From contig NZ_CP134152.1 in the NCBI RefSeq assembly GCF_032164335.1, forward strand, positions 1,984,001 to 2,048,000: DNA of 64,000 nt. Reading direction: 5' to 3'. This DNA is from Winslowiella toletana (GTDB lineage: Bacteria > Pseudomonadota > Gammaproteobacteria > Enterobacterales > Enterobacteriaceae). Shown here piece after piece: positions 9,001 through 18,651 of this stretch; the stretch's first letter is position 1; every line of letters begins with the position of its first letter. The position numbers and the translations under genes are program-made. The notes beneath the pieces are model-generated. The model was not told the DNA's origin and searched no databases. It saw nothing but the letters and a program-made list of their open reading frames with translations.

Positions 9001-11685
9001 AGGATGTTGCTGCCAGTCGTTGACGTAGACATAACGATATTTTCTGCCGCCGTTTTGGGTCTCAAGCAGGCGGCCGAGCCCGTCAAATTTTTGGGTGCCG
9101 AGCGTGGTGGCCTCTTTGTCTCCCGGAGCAGTGATGCTAATCAGCACTGGCAGCGCTGAAGATGAAAATGGCACATACTGCTTTTCAATCATTGATCCGT
9201 CAGGCAGGGTAGTTTTGATGACCCGACCATAAATATCATAGTCATAACGCGTTACACGCCCGTTTTCGTCAGTATGCTGGCGCAAACGGCGGCCTGCATC
9301 CCAGTCCTGGTAGGTAGAGCTGTAAACCTGTTCTTCAAGCGTCAGCAAATCAGCCCTGATCGGCAGTTTTGACGTGGCGTCGTGATAAGTCACCTGCTTC
9401 GTGCTTTGCGCCTTATTGTCGCCAGTTGTCCAGTGAGTGGCAGTGAGCAGCACCGGGTCGGTTACATGATGGCCGGCTATGTTTTCGTCTTTACTCGCTT
9501 CTGCTGCCAGCTGACCCCAGTCATCCCAGCTACGGGTTATTGTCTGAGTAATCATTGCCGCGTCATCCTCTTCATCATCATGAGAGGGCAGGGTATCGGC
9601 ATACAGAGACTGAAAACAGCGCCCCTGAATATCGTAGTTATGCTGCTGGAATGGCGTCCAGCCCAGGCTGTTGTCGCGGTCAAACAGTTCATCGATCAGC
9701 TTACGGCCAAGCGGGTCGCTGGTCGTGCGTTTTTGATTACCAAGAGTATCGGTGTGCACCACCTGAGGTAATCCCTCAGCGCAGGGGTTAAGCAGATATT
9801 GCCAGCTCTCCCTGGCGGTGTAGGCCGGTAAATCCGGATGATGTATCTGGCTAATCAGTCGGCCCGCCGGATCGTATTCCAGTTTGACAGTATTACCCGC
9901 CGCATCGGTTGTTGACAGCAGCTGCCCCGAGTGGACTGACTGAACGCGCTTATGGATGAGGGATAATTTATCATGGGTGTCAATCTGGACCTGCTGAGCA
10001 AGGGTGCCGGCGGTATAGTCAGCGCTAAAAGTGAAGGCTTTGCTGTGCGTATAGACTTTGCCGTCGCTGCCGTGAACGTCAACAACCTGACTTTTCATGC
10101 GGCCAGTTTCAAGAGCCGCAGCGGTGGCATAAGTAAATTTCTCGACTGACAATACGAGGTTATCAGCACTGTGCGTTACCTGTGACTGGAGTACCGCATA
10201 GCCCGGAGCGGTGTTGTTCCAGCTGTCCAGCCGAAGATACTGGTAATCGGTTTTCAATACCGGAGTGTCGTGATATTTATCGGCTGGCGGCGTTACCTGC
10301 TGCTGACGCATAAAGCGGGTAAATCCGTTGGGTTCTGCCGGACAGAGGTTTTCCACGCCGGTGGCAGGAAACCATGTATAGCGGGTCTCTGTGCCATCGG
10401 AGGCCACTTTATTGGTGATATTGCCGAAGGCGTCATAAGTAAAGCGGGTAGTCTCTGTCCGCGAGGTGCCTGCAGCATTGGTCCAGCTGGAAGATTGCTG
10501 TTTAGGCAATTGAAAGGTATTGGGTTGATCGTCAAAGTCTTCGCCGATGACGGCGTAATATTCTGTTTCGCTCAATACCACATTGCTGCTGCCAGCCTGG
10601 GTGTGTTTTTCTGAAACCAGCAGATGATAATTATTATAGTGACGCTCGATAACCCGATCGGCAATCGTCTTGCCGTCACCCTTCAGAGTCTGTACCGAAG
10701 AGTAGTCGTAAGGGTTAAGAATGCCGTAAAGGTTATCATCGTCTTCAGCAAAAGAAGAATAGGACTCCCCGTAGCCGAGATAATTAGTTTCCGTTGAGTA
10801 ACTGAACGTCTGGACAATCTGTTCCATATGAGAACTGTCTGCCGTGGACTGGAGATAGGTAGTGACGGCCGGATAAGAACCGCTGACATCGTCAATGGAA
10901 TATTTCATCAGGCCATTGGTATATTCAACTTGTTGGATCAATTTGGTTGGGCTGATGACCTGGTTCAGCACATTTTTTTCATGGATCTGGGTGTCATTGT
11001 CCCATGCCAGATCCCATTGCAGCACCGGAGTGACACTGGTATTGCGAATGGTGGTCAGATAATCATTTTTTAGCGCCAGTTCAATAATTTGTTCTTCGGC
11101 GGTATCAGGCCATAACGTTATTTCGACGTTTTCAGCCGCATAGGTAAAAATGCAGACTGTTTTTCCTCTACTGTCGCTGATATCCAGCAGTCTGTTATGC
11201 CATGGACTAATTTCCCAATTCAGCTCAACGTAATAACCCATCGGGCTATGAATTGTTACCGGCAGATAAATGCCACTGCGTTTTTGCTCTAATACTTCGA
11301 TGAGACCTGATTTGTGAGTGATGGTATATCCATCATCTTTTTTGTTGAAATGAACACTGTCGATTTTTTGTTGGCGAATAATTGGCTGGCTTTCTTCATC
11401 ATCATCTTCAACTATTTTAAAGCGCTCGCCGGAGCTGAGGATCAGGCTACGACTATTGCTATTATAGCAACTCACCCCGAGAGTCATGCCAATACCCAGC
11501 TGATAATCGTTATCGCTGTCCAGTGGGCAATAGCTTAATGCCAGCGGAAATACAGGCCCGAGTGTATTATTACCGTGAAAATTATTAACGGGAAAGTTAA
11601 ACATAAAAAGCCCGGTACGGGGATCGACGCCGCCGGATACGGCGCTAAAGAAATTGTGCGCCTGAGTATAAGGCTGAGTTGTCAT
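6040..11685 (-). CDS. RHS/YD-repeat protein with a non-standard C-terminal module (1881 aa)
   Basis: N-terminus (~12-60): SAVSGGVDPRTGLFMFNFPV, the start typical of Pseudomonas/Photorhabdus-type RHS proteins. From about 410 to 1250 there are many YD repeats, for example YDYDIYGRVIKTTLPDGS, FDGLGRLLETQNGGR and YDALGRLQGIEG, which fold into the hollow RHS shell. At ~1290-1315 comes the usual pre-core stretch ending ITYSAYGVSD, but the expected core continuation (LGNGYRAYNP..., DPxG) is absent. Instead residues ~1318-1881 are a module shared with the stand-alone genes at 1987-3786 and 4807-5955, ending SVVEVIDVYGNHG. No signal peptide, PAAR or VgrG domain is present, and no immunity gene follows. 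ATG 11685 has an AAAAAGGAG site. RHS family membership is clear; activity is unknown. Confidence 0.88.
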   Translation of the reverse strand: MTTQPYTQAHNFFSAVSGGVDPRTGLFMFNFPVNNFHGNNTLGPVFPLALSYCPLDSDNDYQLGIGMTLGVSCYNSNSRSLILSSGERFKIVEDDDEESQPIIRQQKIDSVHFNKKDDGYTITHKSGLIEVLEQKRSGIYLPVTIHSPMGYYVELNWEISPWHNRLLDISDSRGKTVCIFTYAAENVEITLWPDTAEEQIIELALKNDYLTTIRNTSVTPVLQWDLAWDNDTQIHEKNVLNQVISPTKLIQQVEYTNGLMKYSIDDVSGSYPAVTTYLQSTADSSHMEQIVQTFSYSTETNYLGYGESYSSFAEDDDNLYGILNPYDYSSVQTLKGDGKTIADRVIERHYNNYHLLVSEKHTQAGSSNVVLSETEYYAVIGEDFDDQPNTFQLPKQQSSSWTNAAGTSRTETTRFTYDAFGNITNKVASDGTETRYTWFPATGVENLCPAEPNGFTRFMRQQQVTPPADKYHDTPVLKTDYQYLRLDSWNNTAPGYAVLQSQVTHSADNLVLSVEKFTYATAAALETGRMKSQVVDVHGSDGKVYTHSKAFTFSADYTAGTLAQQVQIDTHDKLSLIHKRVQSVHSGQLLSTTDAAGNTVKLEYDPAGRLISQIHHPDLPAYTARESWQYLLNPCAEGLPQVVHTDTLGNQKRTTSDPLGRKLIDELFDRDNSLGWTPFQQHNYDIQGRCFQSLYADTLPSHDDEEDDAAMITQTITRSWDDWGQLAAEASKDENIAGHHVTDPVLLTATHWTTGDNKAQSTKQVTYHDATSKLPIRADLLTLEEQVYSSTYQDWDAGRRLRQHTDENGRVTRYDYDIYGRVIKTTLPDGSMIEKQYVPFSSSALPVLISITAPGDKEATTLGTQKFDGLGRLLETQNGGRKYRYVYVNDWQQHPSSVTAPDGAVQNFTSDPALGEAPTRIFANHNTCSGSVTQTFSYNTNTGQLNSSSEGSNTESQWSYFPSGRVEEKTIDILGGGDKSSSFKYSLLGSLQSSEDIGGEQQLRHYSPQGYLSSITTDQLTIVLQYDDLKRLSSWTATDLISNDTVTTSVTRDEQGRESQRSMKYSSGEVRTIKQFWGVNHQLSARQHELGIHTELAEYFTYDNRNRLVVFRCEGTRLPQLESGETFTQQTFSFDALSNIVSCVTKLTSGDLHTTTYLFENPDDPCQLTGLQTTVGSADPTVIKLKYDACGRMTQDQAKRILSYDALGRLQGIEGASDYSYDAHNTLVSQKITASGENHRLYYQASQLVNEWITAGDGQQDAAKDKNISLRYAAGGNVAEVHHDKGDTEVNMITTDAKQSVVTVNDDRVITYSAYGVSDNGNQLEDDADKVTSIAEFHFEYRDDSARSAVIYSNGWNQAPVQVRLLLWDKDNKPVKLSQQQLLQDNRLKFFLHDGTQLAMKPISDGNSGLTYWNVAGDYDKVVEYKGSVQFTKPITRSIATFNTVELEVDAWSPTAKPIKKLVVSYVIDGKETLIASESYNAARVNWKANWCLPAGEVTLKATTTDSEDQSIVTTHPLTIPAPKDKSWVIINTPSNNAEFTAAEKVAVNVSFQAKEGKKLTGVALSFDGDTIENINVDQSFINKNYTITMPDYTAQLTAALWSNENGEEQRHNIYLSALQESRQVNSSSGQDDNESTAVIYFATAETGNMYQIYAQLDLPHVSETSKDHEELTIETLQAINYSNTSNWEMTTIPAADKQYFDGYPNRKQCYIFYQEFRFIYTSTPQALVSVKNTGTTYSGGSMGEWSNFPLFKPVSALLGQKGADYNINFWTVVPKPYSDPWQMGLAFDTRWNLHEYVYQGVTFEYEMDATYNFTDKTIPPYQYFSIYRMQICSPELGSDFDQMDWNNINNNSVVEVIDVYGNHGTITIKYKADSFIPLFP

Positions 11686-12084
11686 TTTAAGCTCCTTTTT
11701 AAATGAAATGCATTAAGCCAGCTGGCTTAATATTATTGCTCCTGGGTTTTATTAAAAATAACAACGGTAATTAATCGAGTAAAGAAAATTCGCAATAAAC
11801 AACATCTATTTTAAATTATTGTTTTTAACCATGTAATTTGTGATCTTATTTGTTTAATTTATTTTTGTGAGATTCTAAAATAATCACTTTGTTTTTTGTG
11901 ATGTTCAATTTAGTGAGTTAATTGAGTGATTCAGGCTAATCTTATATTAATGCCCAAGTTTTTTGAGTGGTTTATTTATTTTTTACTGTTATGGATATCA
12001 TATTTTGATGATATTTGCGCTGAAAATGGAAGTGAGAAGAAAAGAGGCAGTATTGCGAATCATTAATCGCGTTATAGCGAAAAA
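11686..12084. promoter_or_regulatory. AT-rich promoter/leader region upstream of the RHS gene
   Basis: About 400 bp without a gene, visibly much richer in A+T than its surroundings, with many short A and T tracts. Such DNA in enterobacteria is a typical H-NS target and commonly holds the promoter of an acquired locus. Close to the RHS start are the leader CATTTAAAAAGGAGCTTAAA and the 18-bp palindrome at 11713-11730. A possible promoter on the minus strand is TTTACT, a 17-base spacer and TATTTT, but it is weak and I do not rely on it. Confidence 0.5.
11713..11730. promoter_or_regulatory. Perfect 18-bp palindrome in the RHS leader (possible operator)
   Basis: TTAAGCCAGCTGGCTTAA is perfectly self-complementary and has its nearest edge 28 bases before the RHS start codon. 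With no loop it is more like a binding site for a dimeric regulator than an RNA hairpin. The winged-helix protein at 4264-4674 or a chromosomal regulator could bind it; this is inference. Confidence 0.45.
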
Positions 12085-12087
12085 GTT

Positions 12088-12124
12088 AAAAAAACACCCT
12101 GACAGCGGATAGCTGGCAGGGTGT
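12088..12124 (-). terminator. Rho-independent terminator of rne
   Basis: On the minus strand ACACCCTGCCAGC pairs with GCTGTCAGGGTGT (one mismatch) around a 5-base loop, followed directly by a run of seven T. It lies ~57 bp after the rne stop codon and marks the boundary between the island and the core genome. Confidence 0.85.
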
Positions 12125-12180
12125 CAGATAGTGCCTCGGAAACTGCCCGACGCTGAAGCCGGGCGTTTTAACCTGAGCGA

Positions 12181-15100
12181 CTAGGGTTTGGTCGCCGGTG
12201 CTGTTGCATGATGACTGGCAGCATGGCCGCCTGCTGCACCTTTACCGTCAAAGTCGAAGCCAGGACGAACCCAGTCACTGTGACGCGCAGGCTCTGGCTG
12301 CCAGACCGGTGCCGGCGCTTTAGTCATCGGCGCGCTGGCATGGTGTTTCCAGTTAACCTGAGCGTTAGCATCGGCAATAACTGGCGCAACAACCGCTTCG
12401 TCGCGAGCCGGAACCGGAGCATGTGGCTCATTAAACGCAACGGCAGGAGCTTCATCAGCCACTTTCGGCGCGCTGGTCACTTCAGCTGCTGGCTCAGCGA
12501 CTTCTGCAGCATGGGTGATTTCTTCAACCTGCGCTTCGAGCGTTTCACTGACCTCAGCCACACTGTTGCTGGCAATTTCACTGGCCACTTCTGCAGTGAC
12601 TTGTGGCGCAGCTTCTTCAACTGTCGGAGCAACTTCCGCTGCTGCTTTGCTGGCTTCGTCAGCTGGCTCGGCGGCGGCAGCAATCTGCTCTGCAACCGGC
12701 TCGTCAGCGGCTACGATCACCGCTGGCTGCTGGTCAACCGGCACTTCAATGGCGGCGGTTTCTTCTGTCTCAACCAGCGTGACTTCGGGTTCCGGCAGTT
12801 GCTTTGGTTCCACTTCGGTAACCGAGTTATCGACAGCGGGCTGCTCAGCAACGGCTGGCGCTGCATCATGCTGCGGCAGGGCAACGGCAGCAGCGCCTGG
12901 CTGTTGCTGTTCCTCAACGGCAGTGTTCTGCAATTCAACCGGGGCGTGATCTTCCGTAGCCTGGGTAACCGGATAGCTAACCCACACTTTACCGGAAGCC
13001 ATTTCTGGTGATGCCGCAGCAAAACCTAAAGGCATCGGTGACTGTGCCGGGTAACGCTCGTCACGATAACGGCGACGACGCTGACCGCTTACGCGCAGGT
13101 GACGAGGTGAGCGACGTGAACGGCGCGGCATATTGTTGCTGTCGCGGTTGTCCACTTCATCCTGCTCATCAGTCGCAACGGTTGCTTCGACCGGTGCCGG
13201 TAAGGCAACTGCCGCTGGTGGCGCTTCTGGCTGCGCAACAGCATCGACGGGCTCTTTTGCAACCGGAGTGGATTCCGACTCATAGCGCACTTTCTGGCTC
13301 AGCTGACGCGGTTTACGACGCGGCATAACCTGCACATTTTCTTCGCTCTCAACGGCGTTCTGAACAACGGTTTCTTCTGTTACCGGCTGTTCAGCTTTCG
13401 CTGCATCTTGCTGCTGCTGGCGTTTCTCTTCCTGACGACGACGCTGGCGCTCGGCACGCTGATCACGACGCTGTTGCTGCTGCTCATCACGTTGTTGCGT
13501 GCGTGCTTCTTCGCTCTGTGGTTGACGGTCGTCACGTGGCTCAGCGGATGCAGCAACCGGGCGCTTGTTACGACGATTGTCTTCACGATTCTCACGCGGC
13601 TCACGATTTTCGCGGTTATCACGATTGTCGTTATTGCGATCGCGGTTATCACGATTATCACGGTTATCACGGTTATCATTATTACGATCGCGGTTATCGC
13701 GGTTATTGCGTTCACCACGCTCACCATTGCGATCGCGACGGTTATTATTGTTGCGGCGGTTGTTGCGACGGTCATTGCGCTGCGGAGCCGCTTCACTGTT
13801 GCTGTCTGCTTTCTGCTCAGTGCTTGCCTGCGGAGCCTGCTCTTTGCTGGTTTCTTCAGCGGCGAACAGTTTCTTCAGGCCGCTAATCAGGCGGCTAATA
13901 AAGCCAGGTTGCGCCGTAGCTGCGGCTGTTGCGCTGGTTTTAGGCTGGGCGACAGGAGTGACGTTAACATCCGGAGCTGCGACTTTTTCCTGCGGTGCAG
14001 GTGGCGCATCAGGCATCACGAAAGCAGCCAGTGCCGGTTGCTCAGGACGCTTACGCTCGGCGTGTTCTTCTTCCGAAGGCAGCGCCATTTCAGCTTCATG
14101 CAGTTTTGGCAGATGGTAGCTGAGCGTCTGCGTCTCTTCGCCATTGCGTACCCGCAGTACCGAGTAGTGCGGAGTCTGCATTTGATCGTTAGGTACGATA
14201 ATGGCACGCACACCGCCCTGACGTTTTTCGATGGCACTGACCGCATCACGTTTTTCGTTCAGCAGGTAAGAGGCGACCTGAACCGGCACAATCGCGTGGA
14301 CTTCTTTAGTGTTCTCTTTCAGCGATTCTTCTTCAATCAGACGCAGAATAGAGAGTGACAGTGATTCGTTATCACGAATAGTGCCGGTGCCGCTACAGCG
14401 CGGACAAACGTGATGGCTGGATTCACCCAGCGACGGGCTGAGGCGCTGACGCGACATCTCCAGCAGGCCGAAGCGTGAAATGTGGCTGATCTGGATACGT
14501 GCGCGATCCTGACGTACCGCTTCGCGCAGACGGTTTTCTACCGCGCGCTGATGGCGCACCGGGGTCATATCGATAAAGTCGATAACGATCAGGCCGCCCA
14601 GGTCACGCAGACGCAGCTGACGGGCAATCTCATCGGCAGCTTCCAGGTTAGTGTTGAACGCCGTCTCTTCAATGTCACCACCGCGCGTGGCGCGTGCGGA
14701 GTTGATGTCGATAGCGGTCAGCGCTTCGGTAGTATCAATAACAATCGAGCCGCCAGAAGGCAGGCGCACTTCGCGCTGGAAGGCAGATTCAATCTGCGAT
14801 TCGATTTGATAGTGGCTGAACAGCGGAATTTCACCGGTGTACAATTTAATTTTGCTGCTGAAATCGGGACGACCCAGGGCAGCGATATGCTGGCGAGCCA
14901 GCTCCAGCACTTTCGGGTTATCAATCAGGATTTCACCGATGTCCTGGCGCAGATAGTCACGGAAGGCACGCACGATGACGTTGCTTTCCTGATGAATCAG
15001 GAACGGAGCAGGGCGGCTGTCGGCGGCTTTTTTGATCGCTTCCCAGTGCTTCATGCGGAAGCTGAGATCCCACTGTAAGGCTTCAGCAGATTTACCAACG

Positions 15101-15615
15101 CCAGCGGTGCGCACGATCAGGCCCATGCCATCCGGCAGTTCCAGCGAAGAGAGCGCTTCTTTCAGTTCAGTGCGGTCATCACCTTCGATACGACGTGAGA
15201 TACCACCGGCTCGCGGGTTATTAGGCATCAGAACCAGATAGCTACCCGCCAGGCTGATAAAGGTGGTTAATGCTGCGCCTTTATTACCGCGCTCTTCTTT
15301 ATCAATCTGAACAATGACTTCCTGGCCTTCACGCAGCACATCTTTAATATTCGGGCGGCCGTGTGAATTGTAATTCGCTGGGAAGTATTCGCGGGAAATT
15401 TCTTTCAGAGGTAGGAAACCGTGTCTTTCAGCACCGTAATCAACAAATGCCGCTTCCAGACTGGGTTCAATGCGGGTGATCTTACCTTTATAGATGTTGG
15501 CTTTTTTCTGTTCGTGTCCTGGACTTTCTATGTCCAGATCGTACAGGCGTTGTCCATCAACAAGGGCAACACGCAGCTCTTCCTGTTGAGTTGCGTTTAT
15601 CAACATTCTTTTCAT
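12181..15615 (-). CDS. rne: RNase E, endoribonuclease and degradosome scaffold
   Basis: 1144 residues (E. coli RNase E is 1061). RNase E makes 5'-end-sensing single-strand cuts in mRNA and in rRNA/tRNA precursors and tethers the degradosome to the inner membrane. The N-terminal half has the S1 domain (about 36-120), the catalytic aspartates in [14 protein letters not shown] and LIVIDFIDM, and the zinc-link CPRCSGTG. The C-terminal half is disordered, with an Arg/Asn/Asp-rich RNA-binding stretch (~617-683) and an Ala/Glu/Val-rich tail. The PNPase-binding C-terminus is recognisable ([20 protein letters not shown]). The start [20 protein letters not shown] is conserved. It is transcribed divergently from rluC with a long leader. 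Confidence 0.98.
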   Translation of the reverse strand: MKRMLINATQQEELRVALVDGQRLYDLDIESPGHEQKKANIYKGKITRIEPSLEAAFVDYGAERHGFLPLKEISREYFPANYNSHGRPNIKDVLREGQEVIVQIDKEERGNKGAALTTFISLAGSYLVLMPNNPRAGGISRRIEGDDRTELKEALSSLELPDGMGLIVRTAGVGKSAEALQWDLSFRMKHWEAIKKAADSRPAPFLIHQESNVIVRAFRDYLRQDIGEILIDNPKVLELARQHIAALGRPDFSSKIKLYTGEIPLFSHYQIESQIESAFQREVRLPSGGSIVIDTTEALTAIDINSARATRGGDIEETAFNTNLEAADEIARQLRLRDLGGLIVIDFIDMTPVRHQRAVENRLREAVRQDRARIQISHISRFGLLEMSRQRLSPSLGESSHHVCPRCSGTGTIRDNESLSLSILRLIEEESLKENTKEVHAIVPVQVASYLLNEKRDAVSAIEKRQGGVRAIIVPNDQMQTPHYSVLRVRNGEETQTLSYHLPKLHEAEMALPSEEEHAERKRPEQPALAAFVMPDAPPAPQEKVAAPDVNVTPVAQPKTSATAAATAQPGFISRLISGLKKLFAAEETSKEQAPQASTEQKADSNSEAAPQRNDRRNNRRNNNNRRDRNGERGERNNRDNRDRNNDNRDNRDNRDNRDRNNDNRDNRENREPRENREDNRRNKRPVAASAEPRDDRQPQSEEARTQQRDEQQQQRRDQRAERQRRRQEEKRQQQQDAAKAEQPVTEETVVQNAVESEENVQVMPRRKPRQLSQKVRYESESTPVAKEPVDAVAQPEAPPAAVALPAPVEATVATDEQDEVDNRDSNNMPRRSRRSPRHLRVSGQRRRRYRDERYPAQSPMPLGFAAASPEMASGKVWVSYPVTQATEDHAPVELQNTAVEEQQQPGAAAVALPQHDAAPAVAEQPAVDNSVTEVEPKQLPEPEVTLVETEETAAIEVPVDQQPAVIVAADEPVAEQIAAAAEPADEASKAAAEVAPTVEEAAPQVTAEVASEIASNSVAEVSETLEAQVEEITHAAEVAEPAAEVTSAPKVADEAPAVAFNEPHAPVPARDEAVVAPVIADANAQVNWKHHASAPMTKAPAPVWQPEPARHSDWVRPGFDFDGKGAAGGHAASHHATAPATKP
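13565..13765 (-). repeat. Tandem NRD-type codon repeats inside rne (AR-RNA-binding region)
   Basis: A run of short repeats encodes alternating Asn-Arg-Asp units ([21 protein letters not shown]) at about residues 617-683 of RNase E. The DNA repeats in 9- and 12-base units of the type CGGTTATCA on the plus strand. The position corresponds to the arginine-rich RNA-binding segment of E. coli RNase E. Repeat slippage would be expected to change its length between strains. Confidence 0.85.
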
Positions 15616-16187
15616 CGTAACTTACTCATTATTCTTACATTAGTGACAAAGCTACGGGCATGGTAACGCTGGACGAGGAACAACCGATGGCCCCGTGTCT
15701 CATCGCAAAGCCGTCAACCTCACGGTTGTCGCCTGCTAAGGGGCGCAAAATCTCGGTAGCCTGTTTTTCATACGGAAAAAACAGCGCTTTTACGAGGGGG
15801 AACCACTACTGAATAACCAGAGAAAGTCTATCCCGTCTTGTCGTCCAGGCTGCAACCCGCAGCCCGCTAAATGCCTGATTTCACAATACGTCTTACGCCA
15901 TTGCTGCGTGTGTATGCTATCCGGCAAAATTCCTTTATATCGCTATTAACTTGTATCACAAGATTTAGCGTGAAAAAACGCTAGCATTATTCCATTGCTA
16001 ACCTTGTTATAGCAAGGTGACTTTTACCGCCTTGAGAAGTTTATTCCAGCTTTAATGCGTGTTTTTTTTAGGTTGCCAAAAAACCGCATAAAAAGTGCTC
16101 ATAAACCGTGCTTTACAAGACAGACTGTCAGTTAAGCACATAAAAAGAGGTGGCGCTATTACCCCTCACTAATTAGAATCGCCGACC
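15616..16187. promoter_or_regulatory. rne long 5' leader and divergent rne/rluC promoter region
   Basis: 572 bp without a gene. The rne-proximal half is rich in stem-loops on the minus strand: CAACC/GGTTG with a GTGA loop (15715-15728), CTGTTTTT/AAAAACAG (15761-15784) and GGCTGC/GCAGCC (15848-15864). The E. coli rne message has a structured ~360-base leader through which RNase E controls its own mRNA, and this leader is likely its equivalent. The rluC-proximal part (about 15900-16187) must hold both promoters; I could not assign -10/-35 boxes with confidence. Confidence 0.6.
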
Positions 16188-17138
16188 ATGAAAACCAATA
16201 CGCCATCCGTTAAAATGATCGCTATTTCCGCCGATGAAGCGGGACAACGCATCGACAATTTTTTACGCACGCAGCTGAAAGGCGTGCCCAAGAGCATGAT
16301 CTACCGCATTTTGCGCAAGGGTGAAGTGCGCGTGAATAAAAAGCGCATAAAACCGGAATATAAGCTGGAAGCGGGTGATGAAGTGCGTATCCCGCCGGTG
16401 CGCGTTGCCGAGCGAGAAGAGGACGCGGTTTCACCCAAGCTGGCAAAAGTGGCCTCGCTGGCCGATGCCATCCTGTATGAAGATGATCATATTCTGGTGA
16501 TGAACAAGCCGTCAGGCACTGCGGTACACGGCGGTAGCGGCCTGAGCTTTGGGGTAATCGAAGGGCTGCGCGCCCTGCGACCGGATGCCCGTTTCCTTGA
16601 GCTGGTGCATCGCCTCGATCGCGATACCTCAGGAATTTTGCTGGTGGCTAAGAAGCGCTCCGCGTTGCGTTCGCTGCATGAGCAGCTGCGTGAAAAAAAT
16701 ATGCAGAAAGATTATCTGGCGCTGGTGCGCGGGCAGTGGCCGTCGCATCTGAAAGTGGTGCAGGCGCCGCTGCTGAAAAATATTTTGCAGAGCGGTGAGC
16801 GTATTGTACGCGTCAGCAGCGAAGGTAAGCCGTCTGAAACCCGCTTCAAGGTAGAAGAGCGCTATCAGCACGCGACGCTGGTAAAGGCCAGTCCGGTAAC
16901 CGGTCGCACCCACCAGATTCGTGTGCATACTTTGCATGGTGGTCATCCTATCGCCTTTGACGATCGCTATGGCGACCGCGAGTTTGATCGCCAGCTGGCC
17001 GGTACCGGGCTTAACCGTCTGTTCCTGCACGCGGCGGCCTTACGCTTTACCCATCCCAACACCGGTGAAGTGATGCGGGTGGAAGCGCCGCTGGATGAAA
17101 GTCTGAAACGCTGTCTGGCGATATTACGTCAGAAATAA
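16188..17138 (+). CDS. rluC: RluC, 23S rRNA pseudouridine(955/2504/2580) synthase
   Basis: 316 residues. It isomerises three uridines in 23S rRNA to pseudouridine. An S4 RNA-binding domain (about 18-80; GQRIDNFLRTQL, KGEVRVNKKRIKPEYKL) precedes the RluA-type catalytic domain, whose signature HRLDRDTSGILLVAK contains the catalytic Asp. The C-terminal part has the conserved GRTHQIRVH. It is divergent from rne and followed by a hairpin shared with the convergent yceF. Length and order are as in E. coli. Confidence 0.97.
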   Translation: MKTNTPSVKMIAISADEAGQRIDNFLRTQLKGVPKSMIYRILRKGEVRVNKKRIKPEYKLEAGDEVRIPPVRVAEREEDAVSPKLAKVASLADAILYEDDHILVMNKPSGTAVHGGSGLSFGVIEGLRALRPDARFLELVHRLDRDTSGILLVAKKRSALRSLHEQLREKNMQKDYLALVRGQWPSHLKVVQAPLLKNILQSGERIVRVSSEGKPSETRFKVEERYQHATLVKASPVTGRTHQIRVHTLHGGHPIAFDDRYGDREFDRQLAGTGLNRLFLHAAALRFTHPNTGEVMRVEAPLDESLKRCLAILRQK

Positions 17139-17150
17139 CGGCACGCTAGC

Positions 17151-17174
17151 ACGGGAGCCGTTTTCGGCTCCCGT
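17151..17174. terminator. Hairpin between convergent rluC and yceF
   Basis: ACGGGAGCCG / CGGCTCCCGT is a perfect 10-bp stem with a 4-base loop, 12 bases after rluC and 9 bases from the yceF stop. No long T-run follows on either strand, so it is a probable but weak bidirectional terminator. Confidence 0.6.
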
Positions 17175-17183
17175 TGTCAGGGC

Positions 17184-17777
17184 TTATACCGCATTTAACA
17201 ACGGGTCCATACCCGCCTGCCGTAACATTTCACACAGCGCTATCAGCGGTAATCCAATCAGCGTATTGGGGTCACGCCCCTCGAGCCTGTCGAATAGCGT
17301 GATGCCCAATCCTTCACTTTTAAAGCTGCCAGCGCAGTTAAGCGGCTGCTCTCTGGCGACATAAGCGCGAATTTCTTCATCCGTTAAGTGACGAAAGTGA
17401 ACGGTAAAAGTTTCACATATCGTCTTTATCTGATGATTACTGCTCGAATAAAGTGCAAGACCGGTATAAAAAATAACAGACTGACCGCTCGCCTGGCGTA
17501 ATTGCGCGCAGGCATTTTGTTCGGTATGCGGCTTACCCGTTATTTGATTCATTAGTACACAAACCTGATCGCTGCCGATTATCAGGTGGTCAGGGTAGTG
17601 GTTGCCCAGCGCCTGTGCTTTGGCTGCTGCCAGCCGCGAGACCAGCTGTGGCGCGGTTTCGTGCGCCAGTGGCGTCTCGTCAACCTGCGGTGCAGCGGTT
17701 ATAAAAGGTAAGCCAAGTTTATTTAACAGCGCCTGGCGGAACGGCGATGTGGAGGCTAAAACTAAATTAGTCATCAT
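17184..17777 (-). CDS. yceF: YceF, Maf-family 7-methyl-GTP pyrophosphatase
   Basis: 197 residues, Maf/Ham1-like fold. It hydrolyses modified nucleoside triphosphates (m7GTP in the E. coli YceF subfamily) to the monophosphate and pyrophosphate, acting as a housecleaning enzyme. The N-terminal loop [22 protein letters not shown] and the IIGSDQVC segment with the catalytic Asp are present. The next Met codon, one codon in (17774), could equally be the start. It is convergent with rluC and divergent from yceD, as in E. coli. Confidence 0.94.
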   Translation of the reverse strand: MMTNLVLASTSPFRQALLNKLGLPFITAAPQVDETPLAHETAPQLVSRLAAAKAQALGNHYPDHLIIGSDQVCVLMNQITGKPHTEQNACAQLRQASGQSVIFYTGLALYSSSNHQIKTICETFTVHFRHLTDEEIRAYVAREQPLNCAGSFKSEGLGITLFDRLEGRDPNTLIGLPLIALCEMLRQAGMDPLLNAV

Positions 17778-17880
17778 TTTTTGCGGAATATATATAGCGA
17801 ATCGGATAAAGGCATTTTAAACTATGCGCCGCACTGGATGCGAATAATGGGTGAAAGATGCTGTTAAACGGCCTTTTTCT

Positions 17881-17909
17881 TTGACTCTACGTCGTTACAA
17901 AGTTAATAT
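17881..17909 (+). promoter_or_regulatory. Sigma-70 promoter of the yceD-rpmF operon
   Basis: TTGACT (17881-17886), a 17-base spacer and TAATAT (17904-17909) form a near-consensus promoter. The expected transcription start is near 17916, only about three bases before the yceD ATG at 17919, so the transcript would be almost leaderless. Confidence 0.75.
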
Positions 17910-17918
17910 GCGCGCCCT

Positions 17919-18625
<707 letters not shown>

Positions 18626-18651
18626 TTCTTGCGAATACGCAAGGCGATACT

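Noticed and set aside
13565-13765. Regular short repeats that could suggest a CRISPR array or minisatellite
   Set aside because: The repeats are in frame within rne, have no unique spacers and encode NRD units; they are a coding repeat.
12208-14358. Several long plus-strand reading frames (12208-13011, 13408-14358, 13565-14119)
   Set aside because: They lie antisense to the low-complexity, repeat-rich C-terminal half of rne; the Leu/Arg/Thr-rich or Ser/Ala/Thr-rich products are artefacts of that composition.
16081-16187. A consensus promoter for rluC
   Set aside because: TTTACA at the right distance is visible but no matching -10 box, so I do not assign it.
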